Below, in pieces: positions 42,170-54,321 of a stretch of 64,000 nucleotides of DNA. The notes below the pieces were generated by a model. That model had not been told where the DNA came from and did not search any database. It saw nothing but the letters and a program-made list of their open reading frames with translations. The position numbers and the translations under genes are program-made. Source of the stretch: Anthoceros angustus (taxonomy: Eukaryota; Streptophyta; Anthocerotopsida; Anthocerotales; Anthocerotaceae). The DNA lies in the NCBI GenBank assembly GCA_010909165.1, contig MU008158.1, positions 3,614,809 through 3,678,808 of the forward strand. The letters run 5' to 3'. The stretch's first letter is position 1. Every line of letters begins with the position of its first letter.

Positions 42170-42174
42170 TTCTC

Positions 42175-44546
42175 TAGCCTCTCTTTAAGCGTTGAGCTCG
42201 TCCTTGAGCTTGCCTTACACCTTCCCTTGGGCATGCTTCCCCTAAGCGAGGTAGCTCGCCCTCCTCCTCACCTTTCACTACTCACCACAGTGCCCGTCCC
42301 TATTTGGCACCCTTCAAGTTTGTTGCGCCTCCCTAGCGCCTCCTTATTCCTGCTGGCGTCGTTCTTCTAGCGCTGCCGCCTTCCCTCTCTTCTTCACAGG
42401 ATTCCAAAAGCACCACTCGCTCGCACTCGCCTTCCTAGCTCACATGGACTTGTCGCGATGTGGTCATCTGGCTGTCTTATCTTAAATAGGGAACACAAGC
42501 TTGTTAAGGAAAGAGATGGAGGGTGGCCAAGTTGGGAAGGTATGCCCCCAACTGTCACCACCGTTGATGTGTGCCGCATGGCACTATCTCCACCGTTAAA
42601 CTCTTTAAATAGCTCCCCCTGCCAAGTATACTTAGGGCTCCTACTCGACTGCTACTAGGGGTTCTAAATTAATTACTAATTCTCTAGGTATATGCACATA
42701 TATAGCCTAAAAGAATTCTATAAATGGTTCTCTACATGCGTAGGGCAGCGACCTACTTTGGTAGGTCCTCCTACCTACAATCTACGGGTCACGTACCTAC
42801 CCTACCCACTAAACCATTTATTCCTGAGAATCTTCCGAATTCCTACTCTGGTTCCTAACTTTCTTACATGGCTCAACATAAACACTCGTCACTCCTCGTT
42901 GTTCACTTTGAATCAAGATGGAACAAAAATGAACCAAACTGGATCAAATTTACAAAGGGACCCAAACTTTTCCGTTCCACATGGGATTAGCTCGCGAATA
43001 GTCTAAGTGATTTGTATGGCACATGCGAACATCAGGAATACGGGCAATTAGCTGAAGAATATAGCAATGGCAAAAAAATCAAAGGAAACTCAGACAAATA
43101 GCGACGCAAGCACGCCATGGGAACCATGTTATTTATACAATGTCTCATTTTTAGGGCCACCCTTGCTAGCTATCTCAGACTCCTTATCTTTCGTCTTTGC
43201 TGCTCTCTCCCCAATGCAAACTCATCACATCGTGCTTACATGCAGATCTGATCAAGTTTTAGTTTCTTTACCGAACAATTCTTTTGTGGGCTAGTTTATG
43301 ATGTGAATAATTTATATCCAACGCTTAATTTGCTAACATTTATTCATCTTCTATTTGTCATTGTCAGTTTAACCATGCTATTGGAGTCCTTGCAACACTA
43401 AGGCGATTCATGAGCTCTACTGAGGTGATGTACCTTGGGTTATCAAAGTTGATACTTGTTCACAAACAAAAAAGACTATCACCCAATTTGACACTAAATA
43501 CTGAGGATTGTGGCTATGTCAACTACTATAAAGCCAAATTTTGATCTGGATGTACATGTAGCATCATTCGATAAGTCATCATGCTTTGGGGCAACTTTGT
43601 ATACATCGTACAAATGTTGATTCTTTAAGACTTTTACAGTCTTCTACTCCTACAATCATCGTAAAAAATAAAAATTGTAGCTACTCATATTCGTTCTTCA
43701 GGATCATGTGATAATTTGATCTCGATAGTAACATATAAAATAAAAGAGCTTCTCTATAGATTATTTGAAGCTCAAAGATACATCGGCGAATCGTCCAACC
43801 TCACTCCACGTCCAACATTTAGTCAATGTTAGTCCAAACAAGGACATGTTAGAGAGGTTGGGGGTTGTAAGTGGATGAAGCTTACAGTTATAAGTAAACG
43901 TCACTGCCTGCGATATGTTGTGACATGGCTTGATAGGCTCTTTGTGCCCCTTACTCATTTCTTCCATGATTTTCTTCATTGCTTGGGCATGTGTCATCTT
44001 TGTCCTCTCCTTAAGAATCTGTTGTGCACGACGACCTATAGACTTGACTTGGTCATTACTCCCTAATTGTGGCATATGTTTGAACATCTTGTACATTCTC
44101 CTAATGGTGTCGACATCCACAACTATACAAAGTTGGCTTCACATATCTTGCTGTAGTGCAGCCCATATTTTGTCAGTGAAGGTCTTGTAGGGAATTCACT
44201 ACTGTTTTCAATGGACACATTGTAGTCCACGTGAGAGCTTTCTGTTTGGCGAGCTCCAGGTTGCGAGTGTTTGCACGTGTAAGCCGCAGACAAGATTCTA
44301 GAGTAGATGAAGGGCGAGAATGAAAATCAAACCTCCCAGGAAAGCAAGCTCGCATGTAGTGACAACCTCCGCCATAATGCTGTTCTTAAGGCGGTGATTG
44401 AAAAGTGGAGTTTTGCCGCCATTAGCTCTTACAGCAATAGTCGCATGCGAATCTCTTGCTTAATTGTATAGTTTTAGCGTAATCTTTCAGAAAATACATT
44501 TGTTGATCTTTTTCATAATTTCTTTAGCTTCCTAATGAGTTCAACT
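42175..44546. other. Right flank of the retroelement block, no clear gene
   Basis: C/T-rich text occurs at 42,180-42,420 and AT-rich intergenic DNA after 42,600. A 119-codon minus-strand frame (43,761-44,120; contains TIRRMYKMFKHMPQLGSND and HAQAMKKIMEEMSKGHKEPI) is basic and helical but unrecognised. It may be a chance frame or a transposon scrap. A TATA-like CTTTAAATAGCTCCCC lies near 42,602. Confidence 0.35.
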
Positions 44547-44740
44547 AAGTGGGAGTAATGGAAAACCATTTTGACCTTGACTTGTATATTTATTTAAGCG
44601 TAGTTTTCTTATTAGGTGAGATCTACTTAATCCAAACTAACTTTACTTTTGTATATATAGACCTTTTTTCTCTCACAATAAATAATCAGCTATTTTCTCG
44701 CTCTTTTCTGCACATTCGTGCCTCTCGCTGCCTGATGTGA
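44547..44740 (+). mobile_element. Possible Copia 3' end: polypurine tract and LTR remnant
   Basis: AACTAAGTGGGAGTAATGGA at about 44,545 resembles the polypurine-tract/LTR junction of Copia 1 (ACAAGTGGGAGTAATGAATA). What follows contains GTATATATAGACC (TATA-like) and CTCACAATAAATAATC (polyadenylation-like) in LTR order. No partner LTR or coding sequence was found. Confidence 0.4.
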
Positions 44741-47494
44741 GGTTCGTTGCCGCCTGATCCAATACTGCGACACTTAACCTTAGAATGACCAATAGTTTCA
44801 ATTTACGACTTTGGCCGTACCGTAAACCCTTGTAAATACTGTGTAGCTCGATGTACTACCATGGCGAGATTGCATCCAGGCCATGTGAAAGGTTCATGGT
44901 TTCCTCGGATTAGCCGCATAATATGGGTAACCAAGTTGGCCATGTTGCGGGCTTGGTGGCTATGCTAAATTTTACATTAAAAAAATCATGCCCTAAATCG
45001 TTTGCTACACGCAGAAACGTGGAAAGATGCTTGCAAATCCACCTCAATCACTAGTCAAGAAGCCTTCTTCTTCCTCGGCCGTTGGTACAACGCCTGTGTC
45101 CCCCGTCTCCGAATCTACCCGTTTTTTACCCTACAAACCACTTGGTGCCAATCCCCATGATCACCGGCCAGTCATTGTGATCGGGGTCAAGTGCAGTACG
45201 TGGCTTTGGAATATAAGGCAGGTAGATGGTAGCATAGAAGCCTGCTGGCAGACATGTTTCACCACCCATGGTTGTGGGGTACATCTGGTTTTGTGTAGTG
45301 TGGTTGCCTTGGGCATCTAGACTGCGGGCTCCCAAAAAACCCCGGCTGCCCATAGGGCTGTCAAAAAAATTTTCCTACGCTGACCAAGTTTGCTCAACCA
45401 TCAGAGCAGTACAAGCTGAGAACTAGAAGAAGATGCTTCCGTGCATCAGCCATGGTAGCTTTGGGCAAAGGTGGTTAGAAATTAGTGGGGGACACACATG
45501 GTTGGTTTCTATTTTTTGAAGCACGTGACAGTGTAGATATCGGTGCGCTGGTATTTGTGGTTGCAAGAGCAGCACGCACAGATTTTTGTGGAATTAGTTA
45601 GGAAAAAAAATGCTTACTCACCTAAAATGGCCGAAAAAAGGGCTAGGTGTTCCGGGGTTAAGAACCTAGTGGGAATTAGGTCTTGCGTCTCAAGGTTGGT
45701 CCGCAAAATACTGTAAAAGGTTCCTTTCAAGCTATCCATGGATGCAAAACTTGGAGCAGTCATAACCCTAACAAGACTAACCAAATTCAAAACAAAACAA
45801 CCTATTGAAGCTAACCACAATCCCAATAACGAGTCCCGATAAATATTTCAACTCATACCATCCAATTCATTCCAAACCCATATTGAATCCTGGCTTCTTA
45901 CAAAAACCTGTCGCGCTTTCTTTATCGGCTTACACGCTTGTCCATCGTCTCTCTCCCCACACTAGAGAGACCACAAAATATCCAAGGAAGCGGGAAGAAA
46001 AATGTGCGTTCTTTATAAAGTCTCCTAAAACAAAACAACACAGTTCAAGCGATGAAAAAAATGAAAGATGCCAAGTTTGGAGAGCGTCTGACACAAAGTC
46101 CGGTAGTAGGGGAGGTATGTACATATGTACATACATATTCGGAAACGTTGGGCGGTGATGACGCCCACGTGGTACCGCAGCCCGCAACTTGCGCGAGAAG
46201 GATCGGGTTGTGACTGGCGGTTGAGGTTGAGGTATGGGCATGTGATCCGGACAGATGATGGTGCATGCGTATGGATGGCATGCTGGCCCGACAGGGGAGC
46301 GTCATCAATCTGGCACAAGGGTTCCCGTCCGCTAACTCTCGCGTCACCGGAGGACCTTCCCTTGAGCAAATGTAAATATATACATGAATAGGTACCCACG
46401 TTCCTTGACTCGGTCATTAAGTGCCCAGTTAAAACCTCCCCGTCCCCGCCTGCTCGAAAATATCTGGCATGACGAAGTCGTCGAGACGGGTTAAATAAAA
46501 AACGCCTCGAGAGGGACGACGCAGTGATCGGCATCTCCACCAGGAGCTGCAAAAACTCCTGGAAATTGGACTGTAGTTCTCGACACATGATCCGCCCACT
46601 TGAGCCTCCCACCGTTCCGTTCCGTGCTGCGCGCAGCGTTCTGTTCACAGATCGTCCGCGCCTCATTGCGTGACTGTGGTGCACGCGCCGGCGAAGATGC
46701 TCGTCCACCCGCGCAGCCCGATTGAGAATCACCGACTCCCGTCTATTCATCCTCTCGCCGGCGTCTATTGCGGACCTCGATACTGGCAGCAGCGCCCTCT
46801 CAAATATACTGCAATAGTAAAACGTGTCGTATAACGGCTGCCAGGCGCTTGGAAAGCATTTAAACGCGGCACGCGGCGCGGCCGGTGGCCGGTAGCCGGT
46901 AGCCGGTAGCCGGTGGTCGGCCCTTCTAACGTCCACCGCAGTCAAACGGGCAGGGTTACTGTGCGCCAACGAGCAGTCCCAGTCCCAGCCCCAGTCCGGT
47001 CCGACGCTGTTGGGTCTTGACTGTGTGCCGTGTGAGAGGCAGGAAGCTCCATGTGTCCTTCGCGCGGGGGCCTGATGAAATGCCTCCGACTGTCGCTGTG
47101 TGGTGCACATTGCGATACAAGGCCATCGCCATCGACGCCCACCCCGCCCGCGTGCCGGGTTCCCCCCTGGTTCCTGGCTTCCGCGTCGCTCTTCGTCTCG
47201 CCCCGCCCGGATCCGGATCTGGATCCGACTCCGACTCCGCCTCCGCCCCCGCCCCCGCCGGGCCTCGACCCGGGACCAGGAGGGCAGGGACAGGGACAGG
47301 GCTCGGCGCTCCCGCTCCCGCACTTTCACCCGCTCCCGCTGGCGTCGGGTACGTCTCCCCTGTCCGCGGAGCTCGCGTTAGCGCAAGCCTGTGTGGAGTA
47401 TGAGGTAGCGCTTTGCAGACCTCCTCTGCCCGGGCCTGGAGCTTCTCCTACTGTGGGATTTCTGTGGAGACTTGTGTAAGTTCCGCGGTCCGCG
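44741..47494. other. Intergenic region and upstream DNA of the WAT1-related gene
   Basis: About 2.7 kb with no supported gene. It turns GC-rich from about 46,500, as plant 5' flanks often do. A long minus-strand frame (46,025-47,329, 434 codons) lies in this GC-rich part but is Arg/Ser-biased and resembles no family. The last 500 bp before 47,495 probably hold the promoter and 5' untranslated region of the transporter gene. Confidence 0.45.
46880..46920. repeat. 7-bp microsatellite-like repeat (GCCGGTR)n
   Basis: Five units of GCCGGTA/GCCGGTG in a row, ending in a partial GTCGG, in the GC-rich 5' flank of the transporter gene. Confidence 0.85.
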
Positions 47495-49424
47495 ATGGAC
47501 AAGACTCCGCTTTGGAAGGTGCACGTGGCGCAAGTCATCGTGCAGTTTGGAGGAGCGGGGTACTATATTCTGGCCAAGTCCGCGCTCAGCAACGGGGTGA
47601 ACAGCAAAGTGTTTCCCGTCTACCAGAAGCTCATTTCCACTTGTGTCCTTACCTTCTTCGCCTTCTTCACCCGGAAGTAAGCCCCTACCCGCTTCTGCCG
47701 CACGCGGGCTTCTGCATTTCCTGTGCTCTTGTGTGATGCCGAGTGGTGGACTCATGACTTGTTCTTCTCTGCTGTGCAGAATGGCGGGAGGGAAGAGGCT
47801 GACCTTGCATACGTTTTTTCTCATTTTCTTGGCGGCAGTAAGCGGGTGAGTGGCCGGGGGGGTGCGGGAATGGCCGGGTGGGATGGAATGGGGTGGCCGG
47901 GACCATCAGATTGCGCTCTTTGTCTTGCTGCTCTTCTCAGGATTCTGCTCTTTTTTTTCCGCAGGGTGTATGTGGCCCAGATTGCCTTTCTCGAGGGGCT
48001 CGCCCTCACTTCAGGATCATTTGCTGCGGCGATGCAGAATGCTGTGCCGGTTTTTGCCTTCCTGATTGCCGTAGTCTGCAGGTATGAATCCGGTCCGAGG
48101 GTGAGTGTTGTGTGGTGTTGGAGATCTGTTTCTCTTGTTTCGTGGGGGGGTTCAGCTTGTTGCGGCCCTGGACGTTTGCAGGCTTGAAGAAGTTCATTGG
48201 AGTAGGCGTGATGGACAGGCCAAATGTGTGGGTGTCATGTGTTCTGTGGCTGGTGCCATCTTCATGTCTTTCTATCAAGGCCCCGTGGTCATTGGGACTC
48301 CTAAGGTCGTCGAGATGGAGATGGCTGTGGCCAACGATGCTGTCGGATCCTACACTGGCGAGCTGCTCCGACTGGGTGCCGAAAAGTGGGGTTTGACTTC
48401 TTGGCAGATTGGTTCTGTGTGCATCCTCATCTACGATCTGTGTGCAGCCGTCTTCATAAACCTGCAGGTAGAGACACCTTTTCATGGCCCGTGTGATTCA
48501 GATTTTGTGCGCATGGGAGGGGCGGATGTCTCTCCACTTACTCACCACTACAACCTGCCTGTGCAGGCTGCTATAGTTGCTCGATATCCTTCACCTGTGT
48601 CTGTCGTGGCCATGGTTACTGGCTTGGGAGTCATGATGCTCGGCATCTCTGGACTCTTCACCGTCCACAATCCTGCCGATTGGATTGTGACTCAGCCAGG
48701 GGATCTCATTGCCCTTTTCTACTGTGTAAGTGTGGGAGCCGGACGACCAAGTTTCTCTTCGACTGGCCGACGTTTCCTTCTCATTAACTGGCTAAGCAGA
48801 GTATTGGAGTTTCTCTGATGAAGTTCTCGGGGTAATGTCTCAGGGTGCCTTGACGTCTGCACTGGGATTCGCATTGTCCACATGGTGTGTTCAACGCGGA
48901 GGCCCGTTTCTGGCGACTGCCTATATTCCTTCTCAAGCTGTGTTCTCGGGTGTATTTGGTCTCATCTTTTTAGGAGAAGTAATCTACTTGGGCAGGTTTG
49001 TTCTACAACATCGACCTCTCCCCGTTCCAGTCCATCATAATGCCCTGCTGTGGTTGTGGTTGTGTCCGCAGTACTTATCTTTTCCTGCTGCCGTTGCAGT
49101 ATTCTTGGTGCGTTTTTCATCTTGATGGGCCTGTTCGCTGTCACATGGGGGCAACACCGTCAAAGGCAACTTGCATGCCTAGCTGCCCCAGTGAGCATTG
49201 TTGCAAGCACAGATGATCCGACGATAATGCATGTGAAAGAGGAGGACCACCTACGAAAGCCACTATTAAGGTACAGTCTCCATCTCGGAGGATAAGTCCT
49301 TTTGTCTAATCCGCCTTTGATGAGCCAGCCGTACTGGGCATCTTAAATATCTGCTCTCGGTGCGCCGAGTGATTTATGTCTCTGTACTCAGCTGACACAT
49401 GGTTCTGTCCTTTCCTGCAGCTAA
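47495..49424 (+). CDS. WAT1-related (EamA/DMT) membrane transporter, 8 exons
   Basis: WAT1-like proteins are ten-helix drug/metabolite-type transporters; family members move auxin, amino acids or nodulin-related solutes at tonoplast or plasma membrane. Predicted exons are 47,495-47,676, 47,780-47,845, 47,965-48,081, 48,182-48,467, 48,567-48,725, 48,844-48,995, 49,100-49,270 and 49,421-49,424, giving 378 residues, normal for the family. Diagnostic phrases are HVAQVIVQFGGAGYYILAKS, FLEGLALTSGSFAAAMQNAV (EamA signature), RRDGQAKCVGVMCSVAGAIF, YQGPVVIG, the second EamA half STWCVQRGGPFLATAYIPSQ and GLIFLGEVIYLGSILGAFFI. All introns are 81-150 bp with GT-AG ends and keep the frame. The last exon would encode only the second and third bases of a Ser codon's completion and the stop; alternatively exon 7 reads on to a stop at 49,295. 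Substrate is unknown. Confidence 0.9.
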
Positions 49425-51214
49425 TGAACTTCCTAACGGGTTTTCACCACCTATTATCCTGGGAGATTTGAACATCTTGTCATATTCAATCTCAGGTTAA
49501 CCCTGTATATGAAGTTTCAAGTGGCAGTTTCCAAATTTACAAGTTGGGTGTGCGAAGATCCGAGTGAGCTGGTGTGGCCTCTGCTGTAATGGCCGCCTTG
49601 CAGGACACAATTGCCCAAATGCTTCAAATTGTCACAGGCATTCTCAGTTTGCAGTTGGCTGATCCGCCGTGCTGCAAACCTTTGCGTAAGCAGAGAACGA
49701 CCTGTTTGTAATCTACCGTATCAGACCGGACCTGCAGATGTATCATTTCGTCACAATTACTTCGAGCCCTCATGTATTCTATGCACTTCTTCGTGTAGCA
49801 GCAGTCGTGACACGAACAGTTGTGCCCACGGGCAACATGGTCGCTACCCGGGCCGCTTCAGGCGAAGGACTTGTTTGACGTCAGCATCTGAAATTTTGTT
49901 CACGATTTCTCTCTCCAGCGGCGGTGGAGTCCCCTTTCCTTCAGTTTACTTTCTGATGGATCCGTCTGCCCTGGTCCAACACGAAACAGGCTACTCTAGT
50001 ATGCGGGCTGGCGTGAACCCAGCAGGCGACGACAGTCATTCTGGTGACTGGCCACCACCACTACTCCCAAGAAAAAGGGTAGAGCCTTATCTGGTGGGCC
50101 AGATGAAGTTTTCACAAAGCTTGCAAGGGCATCTGTGGCCTATACAATGATATGGCTACTAGCTTGGCAACCTGGTCCAGGTGCTTTATAGACAATATTT
50201 TGTGTGTGGAAATATCTCAAAAGATGCCGGTACACTGAAGAAGAGCAACGTATCACAGAGTGTCGTGTGCAGCTCCTGTTAGTGCGTCACGGCTCCTTTC
50301 GTTGGAAAGGTATCCGCACCAATATCTATAACAGATGTGGCTATGTTTACTTGAAAGTGGTTCAGGAAAATATCCCGGAGACTTGATGTTCTGCTTGCGT
50401 AAGTACCAGGCCGTCACTTAGATCGTCTACGCGTCTGGGTCACTGGGTGACCGGCTACTAAGTGAATAGGAACCACAGAATCGCACTACGGCGGAGGAGC
50501 GATATCTAGTATCTATACTCACTTACATTGATAAGCCACCTATAGATGGAGGAAGATGCATCTCTTGCACTTTTGGGCCATGTAGTCCATAAACAATTTT
50601 CAGAATGGAGTCCATCTAGCAAAGATGGTAATCCCAAGGACCATAATAAAAAAGAACAACTAAATTCCATCCCTAAAATCATGTGTTGTGCCAACAATAT
50701 GCAACAATGTGCCAACAATGATAAAGGCCCTACATATGAGAAAGCCTTGCTGTCTACATAGCCTATAAAAGTGTTTCTTCGCTAATACCTATTTACTTAA
50801 TGGGAATGGACCCTTAAATGTACTTTCTCTTTCCAAGATTCTTTGTAATGCTGCAGGAAGCGGTGAGTAATTTTCTTTTATGTTGGATGTGGTGGTATCT
50901 TGCTCATAGCCTAGTTCGGTTTCTCGGGGACGAAAGAACAAGACAGGCAGAACCTTTCGACTGCACATTCCATCTCCTCAATTGCAAATCCAGCTTCCTA
51001 TGCTACTGCTGGGGATTGTAATGTTCGTTGTCGACATTTTGTTTGTTGTTTAGGTTGATGTGCATCCTATACTATTTGTCTCTATTCTCCGTCGTAGGAT
51101 CTTATGCCGGTTGTGGATGTGTGCGAGCGGACTTGGTATCGGAGTTATCGAGGTCAGCTTTCAGAAGACCGTCATATTTCCGATGAACCATCGGTCCGTA
51201 GCCACAACGCCGTC
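49425..51214. other. Intergenic between transporter and second dioxygenase
   Basis: About 1.8 kb including the transporter 3' untranslated region and the dioxygenase promoter. Frames up to 179 codons (49,611-50,150) have no family resemblance. The dioxygenase frame is open upstream to 51,104, but that part (MPVVDVCERTWYRSYRGQ) is not conserved. Confidence 0.4.
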
Positions 51215-52748
51215 ATGGCGGGAGTATGCGCTACTGCTGCACCAGGTGATAGCAGCGACAATGGCCACGGGATATCACGCATTGAGCTTCCCCCGACGCT
51301 GGCGGAGCTCATGACTCGGGAAAACTTAGGCACCAACGCTGCGCCGGCGGCTGGGCCAGCCATCCAGAGCCACTGGAAGAAGATTCATGAATCCCGGCCG
51401 GGGGTTGAATACGCTCAACCGCCATTCGTCGGCTTCGATGAATACAGCGAGGAAGATCTTCCCGTGATCGACTTGTCATTGCTGGTTGTGGGAGATGACG
51501 CTGCTATTGCCAAAGTTGTGGATGCTGTTGCTTCCAGCTGCAGAGACTGGGGATTCTTCCAGGTGCATAACTATTAGAATTGCTCACAGGCAAGGAAGTC
51601 TGAATGTCTGAAATGCTACTGAGTGATTGTTCTCTAGACTGCAGGTTATCAATCACGGCGTTCGGAAGAAGCTTGTAAAGGAAGCAAGATTGCAGGCACA
51701 GAGGCTCTTCAACCTTCCTCTTAGACAGAAATGCAAGGCTGAGTCGGTCGGTGGCGATTCTGGTTACACATCTAGTGTGCTTCCACAGCAATCCGGGCTT
51801 CCCTGGTCCGAAGGATTCGTCATTCATCTCAGGCCCGATCCGCAGGAAAAGAATTTGTCTTACAGGCTTGGCCTGAACGATTCCGAGCATTTCTGGTAGG
51901 CCCGCCTTCGCCTGGACGTCTGAACATCAATCTCTTAGGTTATGTCTAAGTCTAAACAAGCTGGGACATCACACTTGTAAGCAGCTGAGACCAGAATTGT
52001 GCGATGCAGTGACGTGATCCGCAACTTCAATGAAGCCATGCACAAGCTGGGGATGGGGATTCTTGACTTGATCATACGAGGCTTGCCGGGAGACAACATC
52101 CGAGCTTACTTTGACGAGGCTTCCGCCAACGGGAACTACAAGGAGGTGATGAGGATGCACTTGTACCCTACATGCCCAAACCCGGAGCTCACTCAGGGGC
52201 TGGGCCCTCACACCGATCCCAACTTTCTCACAATACTTCACCAGGGCAACGTCGGCGGCCTTCAGATGTTTAGGGACGGCAGGTGGATGGCAATTCGACC
52301 AATACACAATGCGCTCTGCGTCAATATTGGAGACATGATGCAGGTAGGGTTGCTAAGCCGAGCAAAGTCTCTCACATTCTCATGGCGTAATCCGGCTAGC
52401 TAAATGCAACTGTCTATCATCCAGGTCATCACCAACGGGAGGTACAGGAGCGTGGTGCATCGCTGCGTGGTGAACAGGCTGCACGAAAGCGTGTCTATCG
52501 CCTTCATGATGTCGCCATGGTCGGACGAGGTAGAGGTTAAACCAGCGCCAGGCCTAGACAAGGTCGGTAGAGAACGCGCTCAGCAACCAATCAAGTGGGG
52601 GCCATATCGTCACGCGGCTAGAACGAAACGCCCATCTGTCGATTTCAGTGTGCCGGCTAGCGTCCGTCTTCTGACAACCACGAGTGACTGGAATTATGCA
52701 CAGGGAGACAGCAGTCGGGGCCCAAACGCAGGAAACATACACCACTAG
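51215..52748 (+). CDS. 2-oxoglutarate/Fe(II)-dependent dioxygenase-like protein, 4 exons, RxS arginine missing
   Basis: Predicted exons are 51,215-51,562, 51,645-51,895, 52,010-52,343 and 52,425-52,748, giving 418 residues, longer than the usual 330-370 at both ends. The N-terminal DIOX_N part has DLPVIDLSLLVVGDD, SSCRDWGFFQVINHGV and PLRQKCKAESVGG. The beta-helix has LYPTCPNPELTQGLGPHTDP (H and D iron ligands), NFLTILHQGNVGGLQMF, ALCVNIGDMMQVITNGRYRS and VVHRCVVNR (second His ligand). The 2OG-anchoring Arg of the RxS motif, expected in the position before V-S-I-A-F, is Ser (ESVSIAF). The exon 3-4 join preserves frame. Start chosen at MAGVCATAAPG; a Met further upstream is in frame. The C-terminal 50 residues look unlike the family and may hide another intron. 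Confidence 0.82.
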
Positions 52749-53810
52749 CAGACTCCGACGGATAACTAAGCAGCGACCTAGTCCTTATGGCAACAGTAAC
52801 AGGAATCAAAAAACATGGAAAACTTGTAAACATTGTAACCCTGGCGCCACCGAGGCTGTTAGGAATGGAAGAACGTGGTGAGGAGTGACACTTGACAGCA
52901 TGGTTGCCCCGTAATTCCCGGGTAAGGAAATTCTCTACTAACCACGGACCAGCTAGGCGACATCTTACATTACGTCTAGGACTAGAAGACCCACTGCTCC
53001 GCACAGTGGAGATGAGGACCACCCACCACAAAGAAAATGCACGTTCAGATTTTTCCTGCATCCAGTCTCGTCGGATTAAGAGTTGCGGGGGAATTTCACT
53101 GTGATGGTGACGATATCCTGCACACGAACCTGGGTCATGGCTGACAGAGACCAGGAGCTACCTAGATCGTCTTGATAGTAGTCCTCTGGCTTTCAAAAAC
53201 AAAACAATACACAACGGAGTACCACCAGCCTCAACATATCCTAGACACTGAAAGCAAGCAAGTAGCAATAAACGTAAACCACACTCGAGGAGAGCAACGA
53301 CAAGAAACGAAGAGAAAAGCAGAAACATCAGACAGCGGGCGAGTGACAGGTTAGAAGACCACAAGTTGAACTTCGCGAAACAGTAAGAGCTACATAGAGG
53401 ACTTGAATCCGCAGGGCCAGATTCCATAATGTTCAGCAATACCGGAGATATTGACAGCATATACCTTTACCTGTTCTGGACTCATCTTGCACCCAGTTCT
53501 GACTGGATAGCAGAAACTCTACCAAACCAAGATCCTGAGAGACAAACAATAACCACAGGCCACAATCTGGACAAAAGTTGGGCGTGTTGGACAGCCACAG
53601 CAAGGCACATAGGCTAACACACGCTAAGCTTAAGTAACATGCAAGCCCCTGCAAGGCCTCTACGCCCAAAAGGCCCGAGGTTGCTCCCTTGCGCAAAAGG
53701 AGGCTTGGCTTCACTTGACTTCAGAGTCCTCCCTCCCCCGGTGCTCCGCCACGGCAGGCGGAGCAGGGGAGGGAAGAAAAACTCAGCCGCCGAGGTCCAC
53801 AGCCTCAGTT
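52749..53810. other. Intergenic, convergent 3' ends
   Basis: This lies between the dioxygenase stop and the stop of the minus-strand RNA-binding protein gene and holds both 3' untranslated regions. No coding frame is supported. The 134-codon minus frame at 52,657-53,061 overlaps the gene end and is a shadow. Confidence 0.4.
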
Positions 53811-54321
53811 TCACCAGTTCCTTGATCCGGCGCCTCCGCCGAAGCTGTTCCCACCGCCGTACGACCCTCCACGGCCGCCGCTGCGCTCACCGCTTCCATA
53901 GCCACCGCCGCCGCCGCCACTGGAGCCGTTGTAGCGGCTGCCGCCTCCGCTTCCTCCCCGCTGGGTAGCCCCACCGCCGCCGCCATAGCGGCTCCCGCCG
54001 CCGCCGCCACCGTAACCCCGCTCCTACCGCCGCCGCCGCCACCACCGCCCCCGCCGCCGCCTCCGCGGACTGTGCCTGGTTCACTGTAATGTTCCGGCCG
54101 TCGAGCTCCTTGCCGTTCATGGACTCGATGGCGTCCTTCATGGACTGCTCGTGCGCGAAGGTGACGAAGCCGAAGCCCCGGGACCTGTCCGTCTCCCGGT
54201 CCTTGATCACCTTCGACTCCACCACCTCCCCGAAGGGCCGGAAGGCGTCCTCCAAGCGGCCGTCGTCGGTGGCCCAGGCCAGGCCTCCGACGAAGCAGCG
54301 GAACTCAGCAACATCAGCCAT
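53811..54321 (-). CDS. Glycine-rich RNA-binding protein (GRP7-like), with two apparent 1-base deletions
   Basis: A small nuclear/cytoplasmic RNA-binding protein; relatives act in splicing and in cold and circadian responses. Starts MADVAEFRCFVGGLAWATDD, with RNP2 CFVGGLAW and RNP1 RGFGFVTF in a single complete RRM (about residues 7-85), followed by NITVNQAQS. From there the Gly-rich tail is readable only by changing frame twice: just after QAQS, where RGGGGGG begins, and again before GYGGGGGSRYGGGG. The tail then continues SGGGSRYNGS, GGYGSGERSGGRGGSYGGG and ends FGGGAGSRNW with a stop at 53,811-53,813. Length would be about 170 residues, normal for the family. Both breaks fall in GGC-rich runs and are most simply base-calling deletions. 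Confidence 0.88.

Noticed and set aside
43761-44120. 119-codon minus-strand frame with basic helical text
   Set aside because: It is not called as a gene: no recognised motif, no convincing start context and no spliced extension; kept only as a note in the gap description.
46025-47329. 434-codon minus-strand open frame upstream of the transporter gene
   Set aside because: It lies in GC-rich 5'-flank DNA where stops are rare, is Arg/Ser-biased, overlaps similarly long open frames on the other strand, and shows no domain or motif.
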